This document shows, piece after piece, positions 44,120-53,577 of a stretch of 64,000 nt of DNA. The position numbers and the translations under genes were made by a program. Below the pieces are notes generated by a model. The model was not told the origin of the DNA. It ran no database searches and saw only the letters and a list, made by a program, of their open reading frames with translations. The stretch's first letter is position 1; every line of letters starts with the position of its first letter. The stretch is from Lysinibacillus xylanilyticus (lineage in GTDB: Bacteria > Bacillota > Bacilli > Bacillales_A > Planococcaceae): the NCBI RefSeq assembly GCF_001708185.1, contig NZ_MDDN01000001.1, positions 909,704 through 973,703 of the forward strand. Direction: 5' to 3'.

Positions 44120-44608
44120 TTACTTAAATTCTGTTTTGCTATTTACGATAAACCATACATCTTTTACTCCTTGTCCATTCACATCCCCTTTTTGCTGGTC
44201 TTTAGCAAAATAATAAAGAGGAAAGCCTTTGTACGTGACTTGCTTCTGACCGTTGTCTGCTCTTGTAATTGTACCGAAATCCTTTTTGTCAAAACCTTCT
44301 GGGACAGCGAAATCTTCCTGAGTAAATGCCGGCCAGGTTGCCAGGCAGTCTCCACTACAATTGCTTTTTTCTGCTTCATCCTTCTTAAAGTAATACAGCG
44401 TCTTTCCCTGTGAATCTGCTAGGTATTCTCCAACTTTGTCATTCTTCAAAAGCTGAAGGCTGTTAGCCGGGGCTTGTTCTGTTTTAGTTTGTTCCGTTTG
44501 GGCTTGATCAGCTTGATCCGTCTCTGTTTTTTCCTCAGTGCTTTTTCCACAGGCAGCCAAAACAAAAATAATCGATAGTATTTCGAGGGTAAAAATTCCT
44601 TTTTTCAT
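44120..44608 (-). CDS. Lipoprotein with secreted repeats (PF03640 type)
   Basis: 162 residues. Lipobox VLAAC near residue 20, a Thr/Glu/Gln-rich linker, then two tandem repeats of the family (VGEYLADSQGKTLYYFKKDE then SGDCLATWPAF; GQKQVTYKGFPLYYFAKDQQ then GDVNGQGVKDVWF). Family function unknown; it often occurs near ECF sigma genes. ATG 44608 behind GGGAGG is the start. It lies between the AcfC-like gene and the sigma gene on the same strand. Confidence 0.85.
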   Translation of the reverse strand: MKKGIFTLEILSIIFVLAACGKSTEEKTETDQADQAQTEQTKTEQAPANSLQLLKNDKVGEYLADSQGKTLYYFKKDEAEKSNCSGDCLATWPAFTQEDFAVPEGFDKKDFGTITRADNGQKQVTYKGFPLYYFAKDQQKGDVNGQGVKDVWFIVNSKTEFK

Positions 44609-44646
44609 GTACGTTCCTCCCAGTTTTTCAGATTTAATGATCTTCC

Positions 44647-45450
44647 TTATTTCCATCCCCATTTTTGAAAGATTTGATGACCTTCTTCCGTTTTTAAATA
44701 CTCAATAAATTGCTGTGCCTCTTTTTTCTGATCGGTAATTTTCGTCAGGGCGATCGGCGTTCCACGATAGAGCTTCTCTTCTTCGGGAAGTTCGACTAGG
44801 TCGGTCACATCCTTGAGTCGGTAATGCCATGATTCATAAGTAATCCAGGCGTCTAGGCTAGAATTCGATTTCCATCGTTCAATGGCTTCAGCACTCGACT
44901 TTACAGAAAGGTTAATATTTTGAGAAATACCTTCGATTATCCCTTTTCTGCCTGCCATGTCTTCCCACAAGCCGAGCTGGCCAGCTCCATTCACATCGAG
45001 TATTTTGACTCCATCTTTCGTTAAATTTTCCAGGCTTTCAATCTTCTTTGGATTTCCTTTCCTCACCAGTATTCCTGCAGCACGCGGGTAAAGCTCCGTT
45101 CGTGATTTAGTGTCAATCATTTCGGGATGGTTAAAGATGAAGTCCTGCAGCATATATTCGGAGCCACAGAAAATAATATCTGCATCTTGCTTTGCCTGGC
45201 TGATCCAATTGCCCTCTGGTCCGGCTGTTACTTCCACCTTTATTCCCGTTTCAATTGAAAAATGTTCAGCAGCTTCCTTGATTGGTCCAAGTGGTCCGCC
45301 TGGTCCATACACCCGGATGACATGATCACTTTGAACGGAATTTGGTGTCGCCTGGGAAGCCTGCTTACTGTCCATTTTTGCATTGACTGACAAGCCGGTA
45401 GCCGCAATAACAAAGAGCAGTAAAGCTGATAGAAACAAGGTCTTCTTCAT
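44647..45450 (-). CDS. AcfC-like periplasmic-type substrate-binding protein
   Basis: 267 residues. Signal peptide (KKTLFLSALLLFVIAATGLS), then VIRVYGPGGPLGPIKEAAEH and VEVTAGPEGNWISQAKQDAD followed by IIFCGSEYMLQDF, the pattern of accessory colonisation factor AcfC, a ModA-like binding protein. It likely binds an oxyanion or a small organic acid; no permease or ATPase gene is near. First of the four genes transcribed toward the sigma/anti-sigma pair. Confidence 0.82.
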   Translation of the reverse strand: MKKTLFLSALLLFVIAATGLSVNAKMDSKQASQATPNSVQSDHVIRVYGPGGPLGPIKEAAEHFSIETGIKVEVTAGPEGNWISQAKQDADIIFCGSEYMLQDFIFNHPEMIDTKSRTELYPRAAGILVRKGNPKKIESLENLTKDGVKILDVNGAGQLGLWEDMAGRKGIIEGISQNINLSVKSSAEAIERWKSNSSLDAWITYESWHYRLKDVTDLVELPEEEKLYRGTPIALTKITDQKKEAQQFIEYLKTEEGHQIFQKWGWK

Positions 45451-45565
45451 GATTATTCCTCCATTTTATACATGTTTTTTTACGGTACTATCAAAGGAAA
45501 CGAAGGGAGGCTGCAAACGGTTTGATTGTAATTTCAAATTAGTTAGAAAGTTTCATAAATAAGAT

Positions 45566-45690
45566 CAATTTATGCCTCGGCATATTGCGTCCGGAATCAG
45601 CCTTAATATACGCAATAATCATCGCGGCACTTACAGCGTATGCTACTGCCTCTAGATGGCTAACAGGGCAGATTAGTTCAAGGAGGATTT
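45566..45690. repeat. Family 2 mosaic repeat, degenerate copy
   Basis: CAATTTATGCCTCGGCATAT, then TGCGTCCGGAATCAGC, later CTAACAGGGCAGATTAGTTC. Internal parts are lost. No gene in 45451-45841. Confidence 0.6.
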
Positions 45691-45841
45691 ATCTATTCTT
45701 AGGAGAACTTATATATTTAATAAGAAAATTATTTAGCCAAAGACGGTATACCTACTAAATCTTGTATATGTTACTGGTTTTCATTCCCAATCTAACACAA
45801 AATATGTTGATAAGATTTTTTAATAGACAAGGAGAAAAACT

Positions 45842-46747
45842 ATGAACTTTGAACAATTACTATATATTGTTGAAGTGACAAAACACAATTCACTCTCTAT
45901 AGCAGCTCAGAATCTTTATGTGACTCAATCGGCTATTAGCCAATCCATTACTAGTTTAGAAAAGGAATTGGGACTAAAAATTTTACATCGTTCAAGGGGA
46001 CAAGGTGCTGTGCCAACCGATGAAGGTAGAATCATTCTGAAGCAAGCCTACGAAGTGTTAAGAAAATTGGAGGAAATTAAAGAGACCGCCCACTCATTTA
46101 ATTCCATGGTAGAAGGAGAACTAAAAGTATCTTCCATACCAGGATTAACAACGATTCTAGTAAAGGCTTTGGCTGCTTTTAAACAAGATTATCCTCAAGT
46201 AAATGTAGAAATAAATGAAAAAAGCGGCTCTTCTGTGATTGAAGATGTTCGCCAGCATCAGATCGACATCGGACTGATTGCCTATTCACCAGACTGGAAC
46301 ATAAACATGGAAGGAATAGCTTTTGAATCACTATTTGAAGGAAAGCAGAAAATCTATGTTTCTAAACATTCTCCTTTAGCGTTTACAGGTGCCATATCTT
46401 CACATGAGATACTCGATCAAACGCTCGTTACATATTACGGTGAATTTATGCAATACTTTGTTCATGATTTCTTTAACAAATACCAGCCCATGAAAATCCT
46501 ATTTACATCAAACAATTCGGACGGCATTCTCCAAGCTATCATTGAAAGTTCGGCTATTACATTCGCTCCTGATTTCATCATGAAAAATTATCCACCCGTC
46601 ATAAATGGAGAGATAATTCCTATTGATTTAGAAAATCATGGAGGTCTCAATATTTCTTTTGGATTAGTTTTATCAGAAGATAAACATTTATCCATTTTAC
46701 TAAACAAGTATATCCATTATCTAAAATCTGAAATTACGAAAATATAA
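45842..46747 (+). CDS. LysR-family transcriptional regulator
   Basis: 301 residues. N-terminal winged helix (FEQLLYIVEVTKHNSLSIAA, then LYVTQSAISQSITSLEKELG) and a LysR substrate-binding domain from about 90 (GELKVSSIPGLTTI; IDIGLIAYSPD). The ATG lies behind AAGGAG. Targets unknown. The nearest gene downstream, a cupin, is convergent, so the usual divergent target is absent; it may control its own promoter or distant genes. Confidence 0.9.
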   Translation: MNFEQLLYIVEVTKHNSLSIAAQNLYVTQSAISQSITSLEKELGLKILHRSRGQGAVPTDEGRIILKQAYEVLRKLEEIKETAHSFNSMVEGELKVSSIPGLTTILVKALAAFKQDYPQVNVEINEKSGSSVIEDVRQHQIDIGLIAYSPDWNINMEGIAFESLFEGKQKIYVSKHSPLAFTGAISSHEILDQTLVTYYGEFMQYFVHDFFNKYQPMKILFTSNNSDGILQAIIESSAITFAPDFIMKNYPPVINGEIIPIDLENHGGLNISFGLVLSEDKHLSILLNKYIHYLKSEITKI

Positions 46748-46749
46748 GA

Positions 46750-46797
46750 GAAAAAGAGTTGCCACTTCGCCTTATGGAAGGGCTTCTCTTTTTTTGT
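46750..46797 (+). terminator. Terminator of the LysR gene
   Basis: AGAGAAAAAGAGTTGCC pairs imperfectly with GGGCTTCTCTTTTTTT. Confidence 0.65.
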
Positions 46798-46810
46798 CAA
46801 TCTAACTAAT

Positions 46811-47344
46811 CAATTATGCCTCGGCATAATTGCGTCCGGAATCGGCTTTGCGCTTAGGCTAGCAGATGTTTTTTGTGCGAAAGCGTAGTGCTGACGCAGC
46901 GGCAGCAACAAATGTTTTTTTGTGTGAAAGCGTAGTGCTAACGCAGCGGCAGCAACAAATGTTTTTTTGTGCGAAAGCGTAGTGCTAACGCAGCGGCAGC
47001 AACAGATGTTTTTTGCGCGAAAGCGTAGCGGCAGCGGCAAATGTTTTTTTGTGCGAAAGCGTAGTGCTAACGTAGCGGCAGCAACAGATGTTTTTTGCGC
47101 GAAAGCGTAGCGGCAGCGGCAAATGTTTTTTGTGCGAAAGCGTAGTGCTAACGCAGCGGCACCGATGCAGGTCAGTTAGCTGTTATCGCATGGATGCGAT
47201 GATTTTAGGCTAACATCCCCTAAGAACTCCTATCCGATTCCGTGACATCCGTGATGTTGGTCACTCAGTCGTTGCCACAGGACGTGGCGTTCTTAGACTG
47301 AGTTCCTTTATTTCAGCGGGTGTTTGGATACCCGCTGAAATAAG
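46811..47344. repeat. Family 2 mosaic repeat with internal tandem array
   Basis: Begins AATTATGCCTCGGCATAATT, GCGTCCGGAATCGGC. From 46864 to 47160 a unit ATGTTTTTTGTGCGAAAGCG with TAGTGCTAACGCAGCGGCAG follows about seven times at 34-51 base intervals. Then come hairpin modules (GGTCAGTTAGC ... GGCTAACATCC; CACTCAGTCG ... GACTGAGTTCC) and the right end CTGAAATAAGTTAAA. No spacers, no Cas genes; not a CRISPR array. Confidence 0.8.
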
Positions 47345-47812
47345 TTAAAATTGAGTCACATCTATAGGTGTAATTCCCTCAGCTTCACAATGATCATGGT
47401 ATTTTTGCAATAATGACTTCCAATTATCTCTAGCAATAATTTCTCCATTTTCATTCACATAATCTAATGTTGCCTCAACAATATTTAACGTAATAACCTC
47501 TTCATCTCCTAGAGATTCAGGTGTGTGTTGGGATCCAGCAGGCTCATAAACTACATCCCCAGCGTTAGAAACCCAATCATTCTCCATATATCTCCAAGAG
47601 CCACTAATCGTATACACAATAACCGTTCCAGGATGGAAATGTGTAGGAAGCTGTATCCCTGCAGGAACTTTTAACAGGGTAATAGTTTGTCCTGTTACTG
47701 GATTAACTTTAAGTAACTTAAAATGAGCCACCCCAAAATAAGAAACCCACGGTAAATCATCTGGACAGATATTTCCTGCATCATATACTTCTACAGCTTT
47801 TACATTACTCAT
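47345..47812 (-). CDS. Cupin-domain protein, 2,4'-dihydroxyacetophenone dioxygenase-like
   Basis: 155 residues, single cupin. Motif 1 PTHFHPGTVIVYTISGSWRY carries two His and the spaced Glu/Tyr position; motif 2 is NAGDVVYEPAGSQHTPE with the third His. ITLLKVPAGIQLP precedes. The group includes 2,4'-dihydroxyacetophenone dioxygenases (Fe-dependent C-C cleavage) and ChrR-like cupins; the actual substrate is unknown. Monocistronic, next to repeats. Confidence 0.8.
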   Translation of the reverse strand: MSNVKAVEVYDAGNICPDDLPWVSYFGVAHFKLLKVNPVTGQTITLLKVPAGIQLPTHFHPGTVIVYTISGSWRYMENDWVSNAGDVVYEPAGSQHTPESLGDEEVITLNIVEATLDYVNENGEIIARDNWKSLLQKYHDHCEAEGITPIDVTQF

Positions 47813-48042
47813 TTAAAATCCCCCTCGTCCAATGTAAGTTATAAAATTCGCACATTGATAACATTTACACTAGGAAGCTTGTTAACTGTTGCGGATTTGT
47901 AATTTTTAGTATATTTACAATTATCTATTTATTCAAATTATGATTTTTAATGTGCAGTTTAATTACATTAATATATACATGCAATTCCCTTACGTTTATC
48001 ATAATGGCTTTTTGATTTGGGCATTTCCTAATTTGAATGTAT

Positions 48043-48220
48043 AGCAATACCGATTGCTATAGTTGAACCGGCGATTGAAACTTAAGCTGAAGCGTTGTGG
48101 TGGGGTTTGATTACAATAACCTACAGTTGGCTATGGGGATATTGCGCCTGTACTGGATTAGGTAGATTAATGGCTACTGTATTGCTAATGGTAGGAATCA
48201 GGATGATTGATATAGGATGA
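48043..48220 (+). pseudogene. Potassium channel remnant with TVGYGD filter
   Basis: One frame reads IAIPIAIVEPAIET, stop, EALWWGLITIT; a shift then gives TVGYGDIAPV at 48123-48152, the K+ selectivity filter; a second shift gives TGLGRLMATVLLMVGI. Together these are the pore loop and last helix of an ion channel of the two-helix or voltage-gated type, with two frame changes and a stop. The N-terminal region before 48040 is not recognisable. The rest of 47813-48617 holds no gene. Confidence 0.65.
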
Positions 48221-48329
48221 TTTGTTATAAAAGCGTCTATCCGGAACGGAAATGAATCCCTCGTTTTGCCGAAGAACCATACTTTATTTAATACGATATC
48301 TTAAATCGACATAAAAAAACAAAAAAATA

Positions 48330-48371
48330 AAAGAAGCGCCACTATCCTCGACAGATAGTGACGCCTCTCTT
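48330..48371. terminator. Hairpin between the channel remnant and pepF
   Basis: GCGCCACTATC and GATAGTGACGC pair around a short loop; A-rich on the left, so a T-run on the minus strand. It could be a leftover terminator of the lost channel locus. Confidence 0.6.
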
Positions 48372-48617
48372 TCACAAAGGGGATGGGAGAAATGTTCACG
48401 TTCAAACAAAGGGGTGTATGTTTGTTTTGTGATTTATTTCACAAGAATCACTTTATCACGGAATAATTAATATAGCAATGATACTGATGCTAGATTCACA
48501 AATTTGTCAAATAGAAAGCGATTACAGACAGTATTTTTCCAAGATGAGCGCTTTTAAACTTATAGAAATCAAAAAAAATCATTATCCATTATTTTTTTAA
48601 CGCTCCACTTTTCATAG

Positions 48618-48649
48618 AAAAAAGGCTGTAGTAAAATTCCTACAGCCTT
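48618..48649 (-). terminator. Terminator of pepF
   Basis: Minus strand: AAGGCTGTAGGAATTTTACT followed by ACAGCCTTTTTT. Just past the pepF stop. Confidence 0.88.
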
Positions 48650-48654
48650 GCTAA

Positions 48655-50472
48655 TTAATTATTCAACAATAATTTCTCTAACTCATTTAAGCGTTCTTCA
48701 AATACTTTACATGCATCATCAATCGGTTTTGCCACGTTCATATCAACACCCGCTGCCTTTAATACATCAATTGGGAAATTAGAGCAACCTGCTTTTAAGA
48801 AGTTATTAATATAACGTTCTACAGCTGGTGTACCCTCTTCTAAAATCTGTTGGCTTAATGCAGTTGCCGCTGATTTACCTGTAGCATATTGATACACATA
48901 ATAATTATAGTAGAAGTGTGGAATACGAGCCCATTCTAAGCCGATTTCCTGATCAACGACGATATCCTCACCAAAGTACTTTTTATTTAAAACATAGTAA
49001 ACCTCAGTTAAACGTTCTGCTGTTAAAGATTCACCATTCTTATCCATTTGATGGATAAGGTGTTCAAATTCAGCAAACATTGTTTGTCTGAAAACTGTAC
49101 TTCTGAAACCGTCTAACCAATGATTTAATAAATAAATCTTCTGTTGAGGATCCTCAATTGTTTTCAGTAAATAATCATTTAATAGTTCTTCATTACATGT
49201 TGAAGCTACTTCAGCCACAAAAATAGAATAGTCGCCATAAACAAACGGCTGGTTTTTACGTGAATAATAACTGTGTACACTATGACCAAATTCATGAGCT
49301 AGTGTAAACAGGTTATTAACATTGTCTTGCCAATTCATTAAGATGTACGGATTTGTTCCATAGGCGCCTGAAGAGTACGCACCACTGCGTTTCCCTTTGT
49401 TTTCTAAGACATCTACCCAACGGTTATCAAGACCACTTTGCACAATACCTTGGTATTCCTCACCAAGTGGTGCTAAAGACTTTACTAAAATATCCTTCGC
49501 TTCGTCGTAAGTGATTTTCATATCAACTTCCTTAACGAGTGGTGCAAATAAATCCCACATATGCAGTTCGTTCACGCCTAATAGTTTTTTCCGTAATGAA
49601 ATATAGCGCTGCATAGCTGGTAAATGCTTATGGATTGTTTCCACTAATTGATCATAAACATTTTCTGGAATAAAATTATTAGACATGGCAGCATGGCGAG
49701 CAGAATCATAATTACGAATACGTGCGCTGACATTATGCTTTTTTACATTGCCCGTTAAAGTTGCAGCAAATGTATTTTTAAAGTTGCCATAAGTTTCGTA
49801 CATAGCTTTAAAGGCATTTTCACGAACAGTGCGATCTTTGCTTTCTAAGAACTTAATATAGTTACCGTGTGTTAGCTGCACTTCTTCCCCCTCTTCATTT
49901 TTCACCTTAGGGAATACTATATCAGCGTTATTTAACATACTAAATGTATTTGAAGCGGTACCTGTAACCTCAGTCATTTGGGCAAGTAATGCTTCCTGTT
50001 CTGCCGGTAATACATGCGGACGTGCCATTGTTATTTCTTTTAAAGATTGCTTATACAGTTGTAAATCTTTATTTTCAGCTAAGTAACTTTCTATTGTTTC
50101 TTCATTCAATGATAAAATCTCTGGTGTTAAAAATGATAGGGTAGCTGAGATACTAGTCGCCAATGTTTGAATACGACTATTCATATCCTGGTAAGAGCTA
50201 TTTGTCGTATCTTGGTCATTACGCATATGGGCATACGTGTAAAGCTTCATTGTGCGTTCATAAATATCATCGTGATAAGTAAGAACCGCTAATAAAGCAT
50301 TTGCACCATTTTTTAATGTACCTGCATAGCTAGATGCCTTTTTGGAAATTTCCGCTACTTCCTTGTACTCCTCTTCCCATAAAGCGTCCGTTGCAAATAT
50401 ATCCTCCAAGCGCCAAGTTAATTCTTCTGGAACTTCATTTCTTAATAAAACTTTATTGCTGTTACTAGCCAT
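48655..50472 (-). CDS. pepF: Oligoendopeptidase F
   Basis: 605 residues, M3B metallopeptidase. Zinc site LAHEFGHSVHSYYS (HExxH-like HEFGH) with the third ligand Glu in FVAEVASTCNEEL. N-terminal helical domain from 1 to about 200. Cleaves short peptides in the cytoplasm. Order spx, mecA, coiA, pepF is conserved in Bacillus. No signal peptide. Confidence 0.94.
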   Translation of the reverse strand: MASNSNKVLLRNEVPEELTWRLEDIFATDALWEEEYKEVAEISKKASSYAGTLKNGANALLAVLTYHDDIYERTMKLYTYAHMRNDQDTTNSSYQDMNSRIQTLATSISATLSFLTPEILSLNEETIESYLAENKDLQLYKQSLKEITMARPHVLPAEQEALLAQMTEVTGTASNTFSMLNNADIVFPKVKNEEGEEVQLTHGNYIKFLESKDRTVRENAFKAMYETYGNFKNTFAATLTGNVKKHNVSARIRNYDSARHAAMSNNFIPENVYDQLVETIHKHLPAMQRYISLRKKLLGVNELHMWDLFAPLVKEVDMKITYDEAKDILVKSLAPLGEEYQGIVQSGLDNRWVDVLENKGKRSGAYSSGAYGTNPYILMNWQDNVNNLFTLAHEFGHSVHSYYSRKNQPFVYGDYSIFVAEVASTCNEELLNDYLLKTIEDPQQKIYLLNHWLDGFRSTVFRQTMFAEFEHLIHQMDKNGESLTAERLTEVYYVLNKKYFGEDIVVDQEIGLEWARIPHFYYNYYVYQYATGKSAATALSQQILEEGTPAVERYINNFLKAGCSNFPIDVLKAAGVDMNVAKPIDDACKVFEERLNELEKLLLNN

Positions 50473-50520
50473 ATGCCAGCCCCCTTTATATGTGAGTTTT
50501 TCCTATACTCTCATATTTTC

Positions 50521-51642
50521 TCAGTATATTGTGGCAATTGCAAATAAATGTGCGTACACTTGCTCACAAATATCCGGAAAACAATTATTTTTTTGATAAC
50601 TTTTCGCTGTCACCATTCCATAGTTTTTTATGGCCTGTACAGCACGATCTGTAATCTCTACATTTTGTTGGCGTAAAAACAAGTGAATATCTCTCTCATC
50701 CATCTCATGGGGTAGTAATTGCAAACCTCGACAAAAATAATGTAAAATCGTTTGCCACTCAATAGAAAATAACGGAATCGCTTCCACATCTTTTACAGGA
50801 ATACCTACGTAATCAGGCATAGCCGTTAAAGACCAGCGTAACTCATAACTACATCGTAAAAATGAATCTTGCGCCCCTTTTTTACTATGTATTAATCGCT
50901 GATACACGAATTGCTTACAATGCTTTTTATAAAACTGCCAATAAAGACGAAATTCCTCTTTCGTTATTGATGTAGGCTGATAAAATGGAAAATATTGCTT
51001 GTGAATAGCTAATTCCTGTACTTTGCCTATAAAAGTATGCCCATGAACATGAAGAAGATTCGTCCAATAAATAAATCTCGATATCTTTGCATCATAGCTC
51101 ACTAAATAAGACAAGCTTTGCGCTGTAGTAGTAATCATTTTTTGCATAATGGGAGAAATAAAAATCTTTTGTATACCTTGTGTGGATTGTCTTTGAGGTG
51201 TTTGAAAAAGCCACAATGGCTGTATAGAATTTTTCTCATATCCGGATGTACGCAATAGCCACTTTTCATGAGATATTGCGCTACATTGAAATTCAATAGC
51301 AATTTGCTGTTGCTCTTTTATCAAAAGCAAATCTGGTCGCTGTGAAAGTTTCGGTAAATAAGGCTCCAACTTTACTGTATGCCCAAGTTTTCTCAGCCAT
51401 TCAAATAATTGAATTTTTCCTTGATAATGAAGTTTTGATTCACCCTCTGAAAATAACTGTACACAGCTATTATTAGCAATATGAGCAAAATGAGGAATAT
51501 TATATTTACCTATCTTTAATTGGACAGGCTGTAGGCATTGGGGACAATAAAATTTCATCTGTTGCCTAGACTGTTGTAAAGCTTCCCTTGAATATTGATA
51601 TGGGAGAAAAAGCTGCTGTTGCTCGTTATAAGCACTAAGCAT
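50521..51642 (-). CDS. coiA: Competence protein CoiA
   Basis: 373 residues. An N-terminal Cys pair (MKFYCPQCLQPVQLKIGKYN) and HFAH motif lead to a nuclease-like core: GKIQLFEWLRKLGHTV, RPDLLLIKEQQQIAIEFQCS (D...E.Q.S). Required for processing of incoming DNA during transformation. Under ComK control in B. subtilis; no K-box was identified by eye here. Confidence 0.88.
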   Translation of the reverse strand: MLSAYNEQQQLFLPYQYSREALQQSRQQMKFYCPQCLQPVQLKIGKYNIPHFAHIANNSCVQLFSEGESKLHYQGKIQLFEWLRKLGHTVKLEPYLPKLSQRPDLLLIKEQQQIAIEFQCSAISHEKWLLRTSGYEKNSIQPLWLFQTPQRQSTQGIQKIFISPIMQKMITTTAQSLSYLVSYDAKISRFIYWTNLLHVHGHTFIGKVQELAIHKQYFPFYQPTSITKEEFRLYWQFYKKHCKQFVYQRLIHSKKGAQDSFLRCSYELRWSLTAMPDYVGIPVKDVEAIPLFSIEWQTILHYFCRGLQLLPHEMDERDIHLFLRQQNVEITDRAVQAIKNYGMVTAKSYQKNNCFPDICEQVYAHLFAIATIY

Positions 51643-51734
51643 AAAATCATCTCCTTTTTGACTAATTGTAAAGGAGTGTTTTTATAGCAACAAATAAATA
51701 ACGGCTTTTTCTTGAAATTTTAAAAATGCCACCT

Positions 51735-51955
51735 TATCAATTATGACTCGGCATAATTGCGTACGGAATCGGCCAGAGCTTTAGGTGCCAACATATGTTT
51801 TTTGCGCGAAAGCATAGCGGCAGCGGCAGATGTTTTTTGCGCGAAAGCGTAGTGCCAACGTAGTGGCAGCTGCAACAACGCGACGTTGGTCACTCAGGCG
51901 TTTTCACAGGATGTGAAGCTCTTAGCCTGAGTTCTTTATTTCAGCAGGAATATCG
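51735..51955. repeat. Family 2 mosaic repeat, copy 4
   Basis: CAATTATGACTCGGCATAAT, GCGTACGGAATCGGCC, two GCGAAAGCRTAG modules, then the hairpin GGTCACTCAGGCG ... AGCCTGAGTTC, ending ATTTCAGCAGG. Lies between coiA and mecA with no gene. Confidence 0.75.
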
Positions 51956-51999
51956 GATCTTTATCATAAATTGTATTGTTAACTAAACAAATATTAAAA

Positions 52000-52047
52000 T
52001 AAAAAGACTGCAAACAATCTTGAATCTCATCAAGTTTGTTTACAGTC
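52000..52047 (-). terminator. Terminator of mecA
   Basis: Minus strand: GACTGTAAACAAAC pairs with GTTTGCAGTC, followed by TTTTTATTTT. Confidence 0.8.
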
Positions 52048-52075
52048 TATGCCTCTGAATCAGAGGAAAATTGCT

Positions 52076-52744
52076 TTAAATAAAATATTTTCGTACTGTT
52101 TCAAAGCAATTAAACTCCATAATTTTTTCGCCATATTCCTCTAAGCGATGGATTGTGAAATTCGATGGTATTAAAAATTCTTTAATAACTGCATTTCTAT
52201 CGTGGCGATTTAGGTCTTCATCTGCGTTCGCAAAGTCTACTACTAGGTAGTACCAACCTTCATATTTAAATAATGAGGAATCCACTAATTCATCTGTCAT
52301 GCGTTTCGCTACAGGGATTAACTCATCAATATCTTTAAATTTATAAACATAAATGTCTGTATCCATAAATAATTCTGACTCATCTATGTCACCAAATTGA
52401 GTTAGTTGACTGAGAAGATCCTCTCCAACGTCGTCGAATGGGCCAAACATATCTTTGTGTTCATCAAAATGCGACTGACCATCTAAGGTTTCACCGTCTT
52501 TTAAAATATGTGCACGTGTGACAATGATTTCCAAGCCTACTTCAGACGCATTGATATGAATCCATATCGGACCCTCTACATCAAAATAATCCTCCGTGTT
52601 TACTTCATCAATCATATCCCAAAAAAGTTGTTCACCCTTTGCTCGATTGTACCAAATTTCTTCACGACTATAGCCGCGATCCTCTATATCATTGTACGTA
52701 ATAAAGAGCTTGAGTGTATTTTCGTTTACACGTTCGATGTCCAC
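52076..52744 (-). CDS. mecA: Adaptor protein MecA
   Basis: 222 residues. N-terminal target-binding domain (MDIERVNENTLKLFITYNDI followed by EDRGYSREEIWYNR) and a C-terminal ClpC-binding domain (ESELFMDTDIYVYKFKDIDE to the end). Delivers ComK/ComS and others to ClpCP and blocks ClpC assembly otherwise. Start codon GTG with GATGAGG upstream. Follows spx in conserved order. Confidence 0.93.
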   Translation of the reverse strand: MDIERVNENTLKLFITYNDIEDRGYSREEIWYNRAKGEQLFWDMIDEVNTEDYFDVEGPIWIHINASEVGLEIIVTRAHILKDGETLDGQSHFDEHKDMFGPFDDVGEDLLSQLTQFGDIDESELFMDTDIYVYKFKDIDELIPVAKRMTDELVDSSLFKYEGWYYLVVDFANADEDLNRHDRNAVIKEFLIPSNFTIHRLEEYGEKIMEFNCFETVRKYFI

Positions 52745-53104
52745 CAGACCTCATCTCCCTTCACTGTCATTTGTCGAAAAACAGTTTTGTTCCATTAGTA
52801 TGCTATTATTCATTGTTTTTAACCTCATACTCCATTTTGTTTTTCAACCTTTGACCACACTACAGTAAAACCATAGAGCAACCGAAATCAAAAATAATTG
52901 TCCACAGTTGCCTCTAATTCTATTGTATGCTGTTCTGTCATAAAATGAAAAGGATATACACCGTTTCACAGAAGATATTTGAATTATTGAAATTGTAGTA
53001 AACTATTAAGTTTAAATCAAGTTTAACATACTTTTACGGAAATATATGACTTTTCCCTACTAATTATTATACTTTATATAGATGGTTTTACATAAGTAAA
53101 ACAT
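52745..53104. other. Intergenic, nothing seen
   Basis: AT-rich gap between spx and mecA with no gene or clear site. In B. subtilis yjbE is found in this position and is absent here. Confidence 0.5.
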
Positions 53105-53151
53105 AAAAAAATAGATGTCACAATATGCTTGTTGCATTTGTAACACCTATT
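53105..53151 (-). terminator. Terminator of spx
   Basis: Minus strand: AATAGGTGTTACAA pairs with TTGTGACATCTATT with two mismatches, then TTTTTTA. Confidence 0.7.
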
Positions 53152-53178
53152 ACTTATATTATGCAGAATACGGAGTTA

Positions 53179-53577
53179 TTAGTTCACCATACGCTGTGCT
53201 TCTTGTAATTGATAAGCCCGAACTTTACGAGGTAGGAAACGACGAATTTCATCCTCGTTGTAACCAACCTGTAGTCGTTTCTCATCTAAAATAATTGGAC
53301 GACGTAATAAACCTGGATACTCTTGAATTAATTCATATAAGCGTTGTAATGGTAAACTTTCAACATCAACATTTAATTTTTGGAAAATCTTCGAGCGAGT
53401 TGAAATAATTTCATCCGTACCATCCTCTGTCATACGTAAAATTTCTTTTATTTCACGAATGCTTAACGGTTCGGAAAATATATTACGTTCTGTATATGGG
53501 ATTTCATGTTCCTCTAACCATGCTTTCGCTTTTCGGCAAGACGTACAACTTGGTGATGTAAATAAAGTTACTATCAT
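53179..53577 (-). CDS. spx: Transcriptional regulator Spx
   Basis: 132 residues, ArsC-like fold. Redox switch CTSC at residues 10-13 ([16 protein letters not shown]), the RNA polymerase alpha-contact Gly region [20 protein letters not shown] and [10 protein letters not shown] end as in Spx. Governs the thiol stress response and is degraded through YjbH-ClpXP. ATG 53577 is chosen over the frame from 53604 because the family starts [10 protein letters not shown]. Confidence 0.94.
   Translation of the reverse strand: MIVTLFTSPSCTSCRKAKAWLEEHEIPYTERNIFSEPLSIREIKEILRMTEDGTDEIISTRSKIFQKLNVDVESLPLQRLYELIQEYPGLLRRPIILDEKRLQVGYNEDEIRRFLPRKVRAYQLQEAQRMVN

Noticed and set aside
46810..47040. 76-residue minus-strand ORF with repeated peptide
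   Set aside because: It is simply a translation of the tandem repeat array and starts and ends inside it.
46864..47160. Tandem array that could be taken for a CRISPR
   Set aside because: Units are GC-rich, imperfect, 34-51 bases apart and without unique spacers; no cas gene is near and single units occur elsewhere inside other repeats.
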